A DNA stretch of 64,000 nucleotides from Tateyamaria sp. ANG-S1 (GTDB lineage: Bacteria; Pseudomonadota; Alphaproteobacteria; Rhodobacterales; Rhodobacteraceae): the NCBI RefSeq assembly GCF_000814025.1, contig NZ_JWLL01000006.1, positions 496,001-560,000 of the forward strand. Direction: 5' to 3'. Under the pieces are notes generated by a model. That model worked only from the letters and a program-made list of their open reading frames with translations, was not told where the DNA came from and made no database searches. A program made the translations under genes and the position numbers. Of the stretch, positions 10,580 to 21,789 are shown piece after piece. How positions within the stretch are numbered: position 1 is the first letter of the stretch; every line of letters starts with the position of its first letter.

Positions 10580-12886
10580 GTGCCGGACAGCGTGCAACCA
10601 TCCTTCAGCTTGATCCGCCCGAGGCAGAACGGGGCGCACCGGTCTGTCAGCCTTTTGGCTGCGTCCGCCCTTTTGGGTGTCATGGGCGTGTTGGCGCCCG
10701 AGCGTCTGATCCAGTTGGGCCTGTTGGCGGCGGCGTTCACTTTCCTTGTCTTTGGTGTGTTCATACTGGTATCGGCACGTCGGAAAGAAACGCAGAAGGG
10801 CGCGGCCCTATCGAATATCGGTGCATTTATCGAAAAAGACGCCTCGCCAAGCTTTGTCTGTACCACGGATGGAGAGGTCTTGCGGGCCAATGCAGCGGCG
10901 CGGCAGGCCTATGCCACGCGGCGCGGCGAAACGCTGGCGGGCACGCTGCGCAATACGTTTGCGAATCCGGGCGGGATCCTGTTTCGCCTCAAGAACCAGG
11001 CGGCCGTTGAGGGCGCCGCGCGCGAAGATATCGTGACCCGCAGGGGACATATGCGCCTTGCGGTGCACCACATGGACGATGACACGCTTTTGTGGCGGCT
11101 TGAGGCGGCACCGGATACCGGACAGGGGCGCGGTGCCGATGGCCCGGGCTTGCCGATGCTGATGGTCGGTCGAACAGGTGCAATCCTGTACATGAACGAA
11201 GGTGCGCGCAAACTGATTGGCGCACGTGTCAAAACGCTGGAAGCGGTTTTTGACAGGCCGCAGGTGGCGTCAGGTGCTATCAGCGCTGTGTCCACCAGTG
11301 AGGGCAGTATAGACGTGCTCGTCACAAAGATCGACGCAGGCGCGGGCCGGCAGGCCTATTACCTGCTGCCACCACCGGAAGAAACGCCGCAAGCGACCGG
11401 CAGTTGGGCCTCTTTCGAGGATTTGCCCGTGCCGCTGGTCCGTTTTTCACCGGATGGTGATGTGCGCAGCTTCAACCGCAGTGCGGCTGATCTGATCGGT
11501 CCGGCACTGGCGACGGGTGAACATATTTCCGATCTTATGGCCGGTCTGGGACGTCCCATTGCCGATTGGCTTGAGGAAACGGTATCCGACCGAGCGGTGC
11601 AACAGTCGGAATTCCTGCGGCTGACACGCGGTGACAAGGAAATGTTCGTGCAGGTGGCGCTGAACCGGATGCAGGACGATGGAGAGACATCTGTCATTGC
11701 GGTGTTTGCCGACGCCACCGAACTCAAGACGCTGGAAGCCCAGTTTGTGCAAAGTCAAAAAATGCAGGCAATCGGGCAGCTTGCGGGTGGTGTTGCACAT
11801 GATTTCAACAACTTGCTCACCGCTATTTCGGGCCATTGTGACCTGCTGTTGTTGCGTCATGACCAAGGTGACCCGGACTACAGCGATCTTGTCCAGATCA
11901 ACCAGAACGCCAACCGCGCGGCGGCGCTGGTCGGGCAGTTGCTTGCCTTTTCCCGCAAACAGACCCTGCGCCCCGAAGAGCTTGATCTGCGGGATACGAT
12001 GTCTGACCTGACGCATTTGCTGAACAGGCTTGTGGGCGAAAAGGTGACGTTGACGCTCTCGCACGATCCGATCCTGAAGCCGATCCGGGCCGACAAGCGC
12101 CAGCTGGAACAGGTGCTGATGAACCTTGTGGTGAACGCACGGGATGCCATGCCCGATGGCGGCGAAATCCAGATCCAGACCGAAAGCATGACCCTGACCG
12201 AACCGCTTGAGCGGGATCGGGTGAACGTGCCTGCGGGCGAATACATCTGCCTGCGTGTCGTGGATCAGGGTGTCGGCATTTCCTCGGATAAGCTGCAAAA
12301 AGTGTTTGAGCCGTTTTACACCACCAAGAAGACCGGTGAAGGGACGGGACTGGGCCTCTCCACCGCTTACGGTATCGTCAAGCAGACGGGCGGTTTCATC
12401 TTTGTCGACAGTACTTTGGGGCAGGGGACGTGCTTTTCCATCATCTTCCCTGTGCTCGAAGTGCCTGCGCCCAAGGTTCATGCGCCAAAAGTGCCAGAAA
12501 AACGTGCCGAACCCAAACATGGCGACGGTGTGATCCTGCTTGTTGAGGATGAGGCACCGGTGCGCGCCTTTGCGAGCCGCGCGTTGCGCCTGCGAGGGTA
12601 TACGGTTCTTGAGGCGGATTCGGCAGAGGCCGCGCTCAAGACGCTTGAGGATGCGACGCTGAATGTGGACCTGTTCGTGACGGATGTGGTGATGCCGGGC
12701 AAGGATGGTCCGTCTTGGGTGCGCGAAGCGCTGCAGGACCGTCCGGATGTCCGTGTGGTTTTCGTGTCAGGCTACGCCGAAGACCGGTTGAGCGATCAGC
12801 AGCGCGAAATCCCCAACTCCGTGTTCCTGCCCAAACCGTTCTCCCTGAACGATCTGGCTGAGACTGTGCATCAGCAACTGCACTGA
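10580..12886 (+). CDS. cckA: CckA-type hybrid histidine kinase
   Basis: A 768-residue membrane hybrid kinase matching CckA, the cell-cycle kinase/phosphatase that feeds the ChpT-CtrA phosphorelay in alphaproteobacteria. Two transmembrane helices lie at about residues 22-63, then PAS-like sensor segments to about 390. The H-box is GGVAHDFNNLLTAISGH with His407; N, G1 and G2 boxes are NLVVNARDAM, VDQGVGI and GEGTGLGLS. The C-terminal receiver has VLLVEDE-like acid residues, the phospho-acceptor Asp702 in FVTDVVMPG and the switch Lys in LPKPFS. I chose the GTG at 10580, preceded by GAGGTG; a TTG 108 nt upstream lacks such a site. In roseobacters CtrA controls motility and gene-transfer agents rather than viability. 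Confidence 0.93.
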   Translation: MPDSVQPSFSLIRPRQNGAHRSVSLLAASALLGVMGVLAPERLIQLGLLAAAFTFLVFGVFILVSARRKETQKGAALSNIGAFIEKDASPSFVCTTDGEVLRANAAARQAYATRRGETLAGTLRNTFANPGGILFRLKNQAAVEGAAREDIVTRRGHMRLAVHHMDDDTLLWRLEAAPDTGQGRGADGPGLPMLMVGRTGAILYMNEGARKLIGARVKTLEAVFDRPQVASGAISAVSTSEGSIDVLVTKIDAGAGRQAYYLLPPPEETPQATGSWASFEDLPVPLVRFSPDGDVRSFNRSAADLIGPALATGEHISDLMAGLGRPIADWLEETVSDRAVQQSEFLRLTRGDKEMFVQVALNRMQDDGETSVIAVFADATELKTLEAQFVQSQKMQAIGQLAGGVAHDFNNLLTAISGHCDLLLLRHDQGDPDYSDLVQINQNANRAAALVGQLLAFSRKQTLRPEELDLRDTMSDLTHLLNRLVGEKVTLTLSHDPILKPIRADKRQLEQVLMNLVVNARDAMPDGGEIQIQTESMTLTEPLERDRVNVPAGEYICLRVVDQGVGISSDKLQKVFEPFYTTKKTGEGTGLGLSTAYGIVKQTGGFIFVDSTLGQGTCFSIIFPVLEVPAPKVHAPKVPEKRAEPKHGDGVILLVEDEAPVRAFASRALRLRGYTVLEADSAEAALKTLEDATLNVDLFVTDVVMPGKDGPSWVREALQDRPDVRVVFVSGYAEDRLSDQQREIPNSVFLPKPFSLNDLAETVHQQLH

Positions 12887-12895
12887 ACGCTGCCG

Positions 12896-13495
12896 TCAGT
12901 CGGTCGGAATACTGTCGTACAGAGCGAATTCGTCAGAGAATTTGCGGCGGAAGCGTCGTTCGACATCCGCGGATAACTCGACCGACCGTGTGGGCGAGAC
13001 GTTTTCCCGACCGAGATTGAATGTCACACCCAGACGTTCGGTCAGGAAAGATTGGAGCCGGTCCTGGTCCTCGTAGCGGAACAGGTGCGTGACGCCGGTG
13101 CCATTGGGTTGGCGCTCAAGAAACTTGAGTTGGCTGCCCACATTGGCAAAGCCCGGTCGCTGCCCTTTCATATAAGCCAGTACAAAATCATCGAAACTGA
13201 TGTCGTGGGTGGCGTTTGGTTTTCCCTCCATGAAGGGCCGCTGACGATACCGCCACCAGCTGCCCAGCCAACTGATCGGCTCACGCATCACGGCCATCAC
13301 CTCAAGCTCGATATTGCAGACTTTTTCGAACATCGGTCGGATGAAGCGGTTGTAGCGATAGACTGGCGCGTGTTTGAGGTCCGGCGGCTCTGAAATAACG
13401 AGATCCGCGTGCGGACGCAGGGCCGTTTCATAGGCCGACGTGCCGGTTTTGGGCACCGACAGGAAGGCCAGCCTGGCCTTGTAGAAAACCATCAT
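12896..13495 (-). CDS. sulfotransferase-fold protein
   Basis: A 199-residue protein with a sulfotransferase-like fold. Near the N-terminus, LAFLSVPKTGTSAYE is the 5'-phosphosulfate-binding loop of PAPS-dependent sulfotransferases. VMAVMREPISWLGSWWRYR matches the 3'-phosphate-binding Arg/Ser segment. Relatives in Rhodobacteraceae are sometimes mislabelled gamma-glutamyl kinase, for which no motif is seen. It is shorter than usual sulfotransferases (250-300 residues). It converges with cckA and is divergent from recA. The acceptor is unknown; an exopolysaccharide or lipid is plausible. Confidence 0.7.
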   Translation of the reverse strand: MMVFYKARLAFLSVPKTGTSAYETALRPHADLVISEPPDLKHAPVYRYNRFIRPMFEKVCNIELEVMAVMREPISWLGSWWRYRQRPFMEGKPNATHDISFDDFVLAYMKGQRPGFANVGSQLKFLERQPNGTGVTHLFRYEDQDRLQSFLTERLGVTFNLGRENVSPTRSVELSADVERRFRRKFSDEFALYDSIPTD

Positions 13496-13584
13496 ATCCT
13501 GCCCCGATCATTTTTTTGTCGTGCCATTGGCGCGTAAACTACTCCTTAACCCCTCACGGCAAAAGGTGGGCGTGTAGAAATTTA

Positions 13585-13628
13585 TTGAAATGTTCCCGAT
13601 TTGATCTCATAAGGAACGTAAGGGGAAC
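13585..13628 (+). promoter_or_regulatory. recA promoter with LexA (SOS) box
   Basis: GAAC (13614-13617), seven bases, GAAC (13625-13628) forms the direct-repeat SOS operator GAAC-N7-GAAC recognised by LexA in alphaproteobacteria. Just upstream is a sigma70-like pair: TTGAAA (13585-13590), 16 bp, TCATAA (13607-13612). The operator covers the expected transcription start, so LexA binding would block recA. It lies 63 bp before the recA start codon. Confidence 0.8.
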
Positions 13629-13690
13629 ATCGACGCAGCTGCGGCAGTGATTGCCGCCCCCCGGCGGGTATGACACAAAGGACCAAAGCA

Positions 13691-14770
13691 ATGGCAACGG
13701 CAGACCTTTTGACCATGACAGACAAGAAATCGGCAGACAAACAAAAGGCGCTCGACAGCGCGCTGGCCCAGATCGAACGGCAGTTCGGCAAAGGCTCGAT
13801 CATGAAGCTGGGCGATGAGAACGCCATTCAGGATATCAAGGCCAGCTCGACCGGGTCGCTGGGTCTGGATATCGCGCTTGGCATTGGCGGGCTGCCGATG
13901 GGCCGGATCGTGGAGATCTATGGTCCTGAATCTTCTGGTAAAACCACGCTGACCCTGCATTGCGTGGCTGAACAGCAGAAGGCGGGAGGGGTGTGCGCCT
14001 TTGTCGATGCAGAACACGCGCTTGATCCGCAATATGCACGCAAGCTGGGCGTGAACCTGGATGAGTTGCTGATTTCGCAGCCCGACACCGGTGAGCAGGC
14101 CCTTGAGATTACGGACACGCTCGTGCGGTCCGGTGCGGTGAACATGGTCATCGTCGACTCGGTTGCGGCGCTCACGCCGAAATCCGAGCTTGAGGGCGAC
14201 ATGGGTGATTCCAGCGTGGGCGTGCAGGCTCGTCTGATGAGCCAGGCGATGCGCAAGCTGACCGGTTCGATCAGCCGTTCGAACTGCATGGTGATCTTCA
14301 TCAACCAGATCCGGATGAAGATCGGCGTCATGTTTGGCTCGCCCGAGACGACCACCGGTGGCAACGCGCTGAAGTTTTATTCCTCCGTCCGCCTCGACAT
14401 CCGCCGCATCGGTGCGCTGAAAGACCGTGACGAGGTTGTCGGCAACGCCACGCGCGTGAAGGTCGTGAAGAACAAGGTGGCACCGCCGTTCAAGCAGGTG
14501 GAATTCGACATCATGTATGGCGAAGGCATCTCGAAAATGGGCGAGCTGCTGGATCTGGGTGTCAAGGCGGGCGTCGTTGAAAAGTCTGGGTCTTGGTTCA
14601 GCTATGGCGATGAACGGATCGGGCAGGGACGTGAGAATGCCAAGACCTTCCTGAAGGAAAACAGCCGCATCGCACTGGATATCGAGGACAAGATCCGCGC
14701 CGCGCACGGACTTGATTTCGACATGCCCAAACATGAACAGACCGAAGATGACGATATCCTCGAGGCCTGA
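13691..14770 (+). CDS. recA: recombinase A
   Basis: A 359-residue RecA, the DNA-strand-exchange ATPase that also triggers LexA self-cleavage. Walker A is [10 protein letters not shown], Walker B ends in VIVDSVAAL, and the L2 region is visible at [22 protein letters not shown]. The acidic tail TEDDDILEA is typical. The ATG at 13691 has AAAGGA 8-13 nt upstream; an in-frame start 21 nt earlier is less likely. A LexA box lies in the promoter, and a hairpin terminator follows at 14842-14874. Confidence 0.99.
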   Translation: MATADLLTMTDKKSADKQKALDSALAQIERQFGKGSIMKLGDENAIQDIKASSTGSLGLDIALGIGGLPMGRIVEIYGPESSGKTTLTLHCVAEQQKAGGVCAFVDAEHALDPQYARKLGVNLDELLISQPDTGEQALEITDTLVRSGAVNMVIVDSVAALTPKSELEGDMGDSSVGVQARLMSQAMRKLTGSISRSNCMVIFINQIRMKIGVMFGSPETTTGGNALKFYSSVRLDIRRIGALKDRDEVVGNATRVKVVKNKVAPPFKQVEFDIMYGEGISKMGELLDLGVKAGVVEKSGSWFSYGDERIGQGRENAKTFLKENSRIALDIEDKIRAAHGLDFDMPKHEQTEDDDILEA

Positions 14771-14841
14771 CCGGTCGGGCACGGGGGACTAGGCCCAAAA
14801 CGTCCCTGGCGCATCAGACGTGATGCGGACATATCCGGGAC

Positions 14842-14874
14842 GGGGTGTCGCGACGGCGGCGCCCCGTTTCGTTT
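14842..14874 (+). terminator. recA intrinsic terminator
   Basis: A 10-bp stem with two G-U pairs, GGGGTGTCGC (14842-14851) and GCGGCGCCCC (14856-14865), with GACG as loop, is followed by GTTTCGTTT. It lies 72 bp after recA and 64 bp before alaS. A smaller hairpin, GCATCA-GACG-TGATGC, precedes it at about 14810-14826. Confidence 0.65.
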
Positions 14875-14937
14875 GTGGACACCGCCGCGGCGCAGCGCTA
14901 TGTCAGTGCGACCAATCAGACGCCCGGACCCAAGCTC

Positions 14938-17592
14938 ATGCAATCGCTCAACGACATCCGCTCCACCTTTCTGAATTACTTTGAAAAACAAGGGCATGCG
15001 GTTGTGCCCTCCAGCCCGCTGGTGCCGCGCAACGACCCGACGCTGATGTTCGTCAACTCAGGGATGGTGCAGTTCAAGAACCTGTTCACAGGCCTTGAGA
15101 AACGCGACTACACCCGCGCAACCACGGCGCAGAAATGTGTACGGGCAGGCGGCAAACACAATGACCTCGACAATGTGGGCTACACAGCGCGTCACCACAC
15201 GTTTTTCGAGATGCTGGGGAATTTCAGCTTTGGCGACTACTTCAAGCATGAGGCGATCCCCTTTGCGTGGAACCTGATCACCGGTGAGTTCGGTATTCCG
15301 AAGGATCGGCTGTATGTCACCGTCTACCACACGGATGACGAGGCGTTCGAGATTTGGAAGAAGGTTGGCGTGCCGGAGGATCGGATCATCCGCATCGCGA
15401 CGTCCGACAACTTCTGGCAGATGGGACCGACAGGGCCCTGCGGTCCGTGCACCGAGATTTTCTATGACCATGGCGATCATATCTGGGGCGGCCCTCCGGG
15501 ATCGCCCGAAGAGGATGGCGACCGGTTCATCGAGATCTGGAACATCGTTTTCATGCAGAACGAGCAGTTCGAGGACGGCTCGATGGTCGACCTGGATATG
15601 CAGTCCATCGACACTGGCATGGGGCTGGAGCGGATCGGCGCGCTGCTACAGGGCAGCCACGACAACTATGACACTGATCTTTTCAAGTCGCTGATCGAGG
15701 CGTCAGCAGATGCGACGGGCGTCGATCCTTACGGTGATCAAAATGTGCATCACCGGGTGATTGCGGATCACCTGCGCTCGACCTCGTTTCTAATTGCGGA
15801 TGGGGTGATGCCGTCGAATGACGGGCGTGGGTATGTGCTGCGCCGGATTATGCGACGGGCCATGCGTCATGCGCATTTGCTGGGGGCGAAGGATCCGGTC
15901 ATGTACCGGCTGGTTCCTGCGCTGGTGCAGCAGATGGGCGCGGCTTACCCGGAATTGGGGCAGGCACAGGCGCTGATCACGGAGACGCTGCAGGCCGAGG
16001 AAACCCGGTTCAAACAAACGCTGGACCGAGGTCTGAAGCTGCTTGATGACGAGGTGGCCGGGCTGGGTGATGGCGCGGATTTGCCCGGTGAGGCGGCGTT
16101 CAAGCTTTATGACACTTACGGTTTCCCGCTGGATCTGACGCAGGATGCGTTGCGTGAGAAGGGACTTGGCGTCGATAGGGACGGGTTCGACGCGGCGATG
16201 GCCGAGCAGAAGGCGAAGGCGCGCGCGGCGTGGTCAGGCTCCGGCGAAGCGGCGGATGCGACCGTGTGGTTTGATGTGGCTGAGGCCAATGGCACAACCG
16301 AGTTTCTGGGCTATAACAGCGAAACGGCTGAAGGCCAGATCGTGGCGCTTATAGTCGAAGGGGCGCAGGCTGACAGCGCGGGTGAAGGCGCGAAGGTTCA
16401 GATTGCGCTGAACCAGACGCCCTTCTACGCCGAAAGCGGTGGTCAGGTAGGCGATACCGGCATCATCCGCACCGAGAGTGGTGAAGCGCGGGTGACCGAT
16501 ACGCGCAAGACGGCGGATGTATTTGTACACGTCGCTGAAGTCACAAAGGGAAGTATTTTCAAAGGAGAAGCGGCTGTTCTTGAAGTTGATCACGCGCGCC
16601 GCACAAACATCCGGGCGAACCACTCGGCGACGCACTTGTTGCACGAAGCGCTGCGCGAGGCGTTGGGGGATCACGTCGCCCAACGCGGGTCGTTCAATGC
16701 ACCGGATCGGCTGCGCTTTGACTTCAGCCATGGCAAGGCGTTGAGCCTTGAGGAACTGAATATGATTGAGGCCGAAGTGAACGCCTATATTCGCCAGAAC
16801 GCGCCGGTGGATACACGGATCATGACCCCGGACGATGCGCGCGCGCTTGGTGCGCAGGCGCTGTTTGGTGAGAAATACGGTGATGAGGTGCGCGTGGTGT
16901 CCATGGGCACCCAGGCAGGTTCGGGCAAGGGCACGGGTGGCGATACCTACTCGCTGGAACTGTGCGGTGGCACACATGTGCGGCAGACGGGCGATATTGG
17001 AGCCTTTGTCACGCTGGGCGACAGCGCATCGAGCGCCGGTGTGCGCCGGATTGAGGCGCTGACCGGACAGGCGGCAATGGACTATCTGCGCGGACAGGAT
17101 TACCTGCTGGCCGAGACGGCGACAGAGCTGAAGGCGCAGGCGCAAGACGTACCGGCCCGCGTTAAGGCGCTGATGGATGAACGCAAGGCGTTGGCGGCAG
17201 AGGTGGCGCAGCTGCGGCGCGATCTGGCGATGGCGGGCGGCGGTCAGGCCGCGCCCGAGGCTGAGGACGTAAACGGCACGCCCTTCCTTGCCCAAGTGCT
17301 GAACGGCGTGACGGGCAAGGACCTGCCCGCGCTTATTGACGAGCACAAGGGGCGCATGGGCTCTGGCGCGATCCTTTTGATCGCCGATGCGGACGGCAAG
17401 GTCGCCGTGGCAGCAGGTGTCACGCAAGACAAGACCGACAGCGTCAATGCGGTTGATCTGGTCAAGGCCGCCGTGGTCGAGTTGGGTGGCAAGGGGGGCG
17501 GTGGTCGCCCGGACATGGCGCAGGGTGGCGCCAAGGATGCAAGCAACGCGGACGCCGCCATCGCTGCGGCCAAAGCCGCTATGGGAGGATAA
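14938..17592 (+). CDS. alaS: alanine--tRNA ligase
   Basis: An 884-residue AlaRS of full length, charging tRNA-Ala. The class II catalytic core begins [18 protein letters not shown]; motif 2 region and [13 protein letters not shown] are present. The editing domain has [11 protein letters not shown] and later ELCGGTHV, which supply the zinc ligands for clearing mischarged Ser and Gly. The C-Ala oligomerisation domain ends near [14 protein letters not shown] take the ATG at 14938 because AlaRS proteins begin at this MQSLNDIR; the open frame upstream reads through the recA terminator. The DUF1330 gene starts 2 nt past the stop. Confidence 0.98.
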   Translation: MQSLNDIRSTFLNYFEKQGHAVVPSSPLVPRNDPTLMFVNSGMVQFKNLFTGLEKRDYTRATTAQKCVRAGGKHNDLDNVGYTARHHTFFEMLGNFSFGDYFKHEAIPFAWNLITGEFGIPKDRLYVTVYHTDDEAFEIWKKVGVPEDRIIRIATSDNFWQMGPTGPCGPCTEIFYDHGDHIWGGPPGSPEEDGDRFIEIWNIVFMQNEQFEDGSMVDLDMQSIDTGMGLERIGALLQGSHDNYDTDLFKSLIEASADATGVDPYGDQNVHHRVIADHLRSTSFLIADGVMPSNDGRGYVLRRIMRRAMRHAHLLGAKDPVMYRLVPALVQQMGAAYPELGQAQALITETLQAEETRFKQTLDRGLKLLDDEVAGLGDGADLPGEAAFKLYDTYGFPLDLTQDALREKGLGVDRDGFDAAMAEQKAKARAAWSGSGEAADATVWFDVAEANGTTEFLGYNSETAEGQIVALIVEGAQADSAGEGAKVQIALNQTPFYAESGGQVGDTGIIRTESGEARVTDTRKTADVFVHVAEVTKGSIFKGEAAVLEVDHARRTNIRANHSATHLLHEALREALGDHVAQRGSFNAPDRLRFDFSHGKALSLEELNMIEAEVNAYIRQNAPVDTRIMTPDDARALGAQALFGEKYGDEVRVVSMGTQAGSGKGTGGDTYSLELCGGTHVRQTGDIGAFVTLGDSASSAGVRRIEALTGQAAMDYLRGQDYLLAETATELKAQAQDVPARVKALMDERKALAAEVAQLRRDLAMAGGGQAAPEAEDVNGTPFLAQVLNGVTGKDLPALIDEHKGRMGSGAILLIADADGKVAVAAGVTQDKTDSVNAVDLVKAAVVELGGKGGGGRPDMAQGGAKDASNADAAIAAAKAAMGG

Positions 17593-17593
17593 G

Positions 17594-17881
17594 ATGCCAG
17601 CACTCTGGATTGCGCATGTCACGGTAACGGACGAAGAGGCATACAAAAAATACGCCGCCGGTGCGACAGTCGCCATAGCTGATCATGGCGGCACGTTCAT
17701 TGCCCGAGGCGGGCGTTACGTCCAGCTTGAGGGCAAGGACCGTCCGCGCAACGTCGTGGCCCGGTTTCCGGACGTAGAAACGGCAGAGCGTTGCTACCAT
17801 TCGGACGCATATCAGGCCGCACTCGAACACGCCCGCGGCGCATCCGAGCGCGAGCTTCTGATCGTCGAGACCACGGAATAG
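17594..17881 (+). CDS. DUF1330 family small protein
   Basis: A 95-residue protein of the dimeric alpha/beta-barrel DUF1330 family. The typical start PALWIAHVTVTDEEAYKKYA and the ending segment FPDVETAERCYHSDAYQAAL are both present. The biochemical role of the family is not established; it is thought to be related to ABM-type monooxygenase folds. GGAGGA lies 5 nt before the ATG and overlaps the end of alaS, so translation is likely coupled to alaS. Confidence 0.88.
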   Translation: MPALWIAHVTVTDEEAYKKYAAGATVAIADHGGTFIARGGRYVQLEGKDRPRNVVARFPDVETAERCYHSDAYQAALEHARGASERELLIVETTE

Positions 17882-17935
17882 GTCTTCTTCTGACTGGAAA
17901 TACCACGGGGTCCGGGGCAGAGCCCCGGTTCGCCT
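17882..17935. repeat. intergenic hairpin repeat between convergent genes (alaS operon / typA)
   Basis: TCTTCTGACTGGAAATACC is followed by ACGGGGT and a CCGGGGC-AGA-GCCCCGG hairpin (17912-17928). Both flanking genes point toward it, so it probably works as a two-way terminator. The layout matches the dispersed elements at 6.6, 25.2 and 50.1 kb. Confidence 0.6.
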
Positions 17936-19753
<1,818 letters not shown>

Positions 19754-19813
19754 AGAACGGGCCTCATGAGTTGTTGCCCGGCCCATATAGCGCCGCAGTG
19801 CAGAATGAAAGGT

Positions 19814-20149
19814 CTAGTGTGTCGCGGTGTTTGAGAAGAGCTGAATGACCACGATACCCCCGATGATCATGGCAAGGCCCACCACCGCGGGCAGGTCAAG
19901 CCGCTGACCAAAGACCGTAAAGCCGATAAGCGCGATCAGAACGATCCCCAGCCCTGACCAAAGCGCGTAGGCGATACCGACGGGGATGTATTTCAGAGCG
20001 ATGCCCAGAAAGTAGAAGGCAACCCCGTAGGCTGCGACCACCAGCATGGTCGGTGCGACCCGCGTGAACTGGTTGCTGGCCTGCAACGCGGTCGTGCCGA
20101 TGGTTTCCGCGGCGACGGCCACGATCAGGTAGATGTAGTGCAGAGGCAT
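19814..20149 (-). CDS. SMR family multidrug/guanidinium efflux protein
   Basis: A 111-residue, four-helix small multidrug resistance protein. The membrane-embedded Glu15 (in VAAETIGTTAL) corresponds to EmrE Glu14, the proton/substrate site. The GIAYALWSGLGIVLI segment matches the signature of the family and the C-terminal helix is GLAMIIGGIVVIQLF. It may export cationic drugs or guanidinium; sequence alone does not decide. It lies downstream of an Lrp regulator on the same strand with a 147-bp gap, so that regulator may control it. The start at 20149 is supported by the MPLHYIYLIVA beginning typical of SMRs. Confidence 0.9.
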   Translation of the reverse strand: MPLHYIYLIVAVAAETIGTTALQASNQFTRVAPTMLVVAAYGVAFYFLGIALKYIPVGIAYALWSGLGIVLIALIGFTVFGQRLDLPAVVGLAMIIGGIVVIQLFSNTATH

Positions 20150-20296
20150 GAGATCACCGTTGGACAAGGACGCCCGACCATGTCGGTGGGCATCCCCAAG
20201 GCTGTCAAGCGGCGAAGACCTTGTGCCGTCAACAATGCACTTGTTCCAGCCAACGGGCTTGGACTGACAGTCTTTCGCGATCATCGTCACATGACG

Positions 20297-20752
20297 TCAA
20301 AGTGGCAGGGCGGTGCTGTCCTTGATCTCTTCCATCACGAAACTGGCCGATACGTCGGCGATGGGCACTTGTTCTATCAGCTGCTGATACAGCGCATCGT
20401 ACCCATCCATATCCGGCACTCGGGCGCGGATCAGATAGTCGAGATCGCCAGTCATTCTGTATACGCTGAGTATCCCAGGAATGACACAGGTTGCACGGTT
20501 GAATTTGGCCTGCCATTCCGGGTCGTGACTATGTGTCCTGACCTGCATGAAAACCATCAGGCCCAGGCCCACGGCCTTGGCATCCACAAGAGCCACACGG
20601 GAGGTAATGGCCCCCGACTCCTCGAGCGCCTTCACCCGACGCCAGCACGCATTCCGGCTCAGGCCAACATCGGCCCCGAGCGTTTCAAGCGACTGTCCGG
20701 CATCCCGCTGCAGCGCATTCATAATTTTTACGTCGATCGCATCAAACGTCAT
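20297..20752 (-). CDS. Lrp/AsnC family transcriptional regulator
   Basis: A 151-residue Lrp-type regulator. The N-terminal helix-turn-helix is seen in DVKIMNALQRDAGQSLETLG and VGLSRNACWRRVKALEESGAI. The C-terminal RAM ligand-binding/oligomerisation domain includes GDLDYLIRARVPDMDGYDAL. Ligand is unknown; amino acids are usual. It reads toward the SMR gene and is divergent from a DUF6356 gene, 115 bp away. Confidence 0.93.
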   Translation of the reverse strand: MTFDAIDVKIMNALQRDAGQSLETLGADVGLSRNACWRRVKALEESGAITSRVALVDAKAVGLGLMVFMQVRTHSHDPEWQAKFNRATCVIPGILSVYRMTGDLDYLIRARVPDMDGYDALYQQLIEQVPIADVSASFVMEEIKDSTALPL

Positions 20753-20867
20753 CTTACTTCTCCGAACGATGGGAGTATTTTACATAAAAACTGCTCAACT
20801 CAGAAAGATTTGGGAACATGTACCACGCTTCGCGCCGTACGTTCATGTCAGATAAGCACGAGGTCCC

Positions 20868-21077
20868 ATGATTACACGTATCTTTCTGAACCATCCGCGC
20901 AGCGTAGACGAGAGCTACGCGCAACATGCCGTTTTTGCGGGCGGATTCGCGCTAAGGTTGCTGTTGGCTGGGGGCGCTGCTGCGGTCCATGCCGTCATTC
21001 CCTGCCTGTTTGAAAAGACGGCAAGCCGAATGATCGCCGACATGTATGCACGCACCCACAACAGGGGTCAGAACTAG
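20868..21077 (+). CDS. DUF6356 family small protein
   Basis: A 69-residue protein with the DUF6356 pattern: FLNHPRSVDESYAQHA, then FAGGFALRLLLAGGAAAVHA, then IPCLFEKTASRMIADM. A hydrophobic stretch around residues 25-45 suggests membrane association. The function of the family is unknown. The start has AGGTCCC just ahead of the ATG, a modest ribosome binding site. The gene converges with the YitT gene and overlaps its stop by 4 nt. Confidence 0.75.
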   Translation: MITRIFLNHPRSVDESYAQHAVFAGGFALRLLLAGGAAAVHAVIPCLFEKTASRMIADMYARTHNRGQN

Positions 21078-21688
21078 GTCGCGATATAGCGGTCGCGGCG
21101 GTGGTTGAAGGTGATGATCATATTCAAAATGACTGCGCCGAGGAGGGACCATGCCACCACGCCAAGCGGAAACAGCAGCGCTGCTATCGCAAAGATCACC
21201 GCGTCCGACAGAAGCTGAACATACCCGGCCTTGAACCCGGTGGTGTCCTGCACGAGCAGGGCAATCACGCCCAGACCACCCAGCGATCCGTTGTGCCGGA
21301 ACATGGCCAACAGGCCGGTGCCCACCGCCGCGCCAAAGATCACTGTGCCCATCGCGGGGTGCAGGCTGTCGATCGTGAAGCCCAGCGGCAAAAGGTCGGT
21401 CAGCAATGACAGCGCTGTGACCGAGATCAGGGACTTTACAGTGAATTCCAACCCCAGCCGTTTGTAGGCGAGCGCATAGAACGGCAGGTTAATGACAAAG
21501 AAGACGGCTCCGAAGGACCAGCCGGACAGGTAGCTGATAGTGACCGCAATGCCTGCCGTCTGACCGGTGATCAGCCCCGCATGGGTCAGGAACTGCATGC
21601 CAACACTGCACAAGAATACGCCAAGCCCGAGCCCCTGCGCATCGTCGAGCGGCGTGTGCGACGCCTTGGTTTCGTCAATTGTCACCAT
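21074..21688 (-). CDS. YitT family membrane protein
   Basis: A 204-residue integral membrane protein with five to six hydrophobic helices. Typical YitT features are GLITGQTAGIAVTISYLSG near residue 45 and the glycine-rich FRHNGSLGGLGVIALLVQD. The family (COG1284 type) is of uncertain transport function. This one is the shorter form without the C-terminal DUF2179 domain. The ATG at 21688 begins the conserved part; the open frame upstream encodes an Arg/Ala-rich leader that is unlikely to be real. Confidence 0.85.
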   Translation of the reverse strand: MVTIDETKASHTPLDDAQGLGLGVFLCSVGMQFLTHAGLITGQTAGIAVTISYLSGWSFGAVFFVINLPFYALAYKRLGLEFTVKSLISVTALSLLTDLLPLGFTIDSLHPAMGTVIFGAAVGTGLLAMFRHNGSLGGLGVIALLVQDTTGFKAGYVQLLSDAVIFAIAALLFPLGVVAWSLLGAVILNMIITFNHRRDRYIAT

Positions 21689-21789
21689 AGGCGCGGAGTA
21701 TGGTGACGCTGCGTGCAACGCCAGCCCGGTATCCGCGAAACGGGCCCGCACTGTGCAGGCCCGCATTCAATGCTTGGATTTTGGGCGTG

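Noticed and set aside
11447-12520. 357-codon leftward open frame inside cckA
   Set aside because: It is antisense to well-conserved kinase motifs, is His/Arg/Gln-rich and has no ribosome binding site; a GC-bias shadow.
13607-14782. 391-codon leftward open frame opposite recA
   Set aside because: Antisense to recA, unusual composition, no recognisable motif.
16234-17676. 480-codon leftward open frame inside alaS
   Set aside because: Opposite to a clear AlaRS; composition typical of antisense frames in GC-rich coding DNA.
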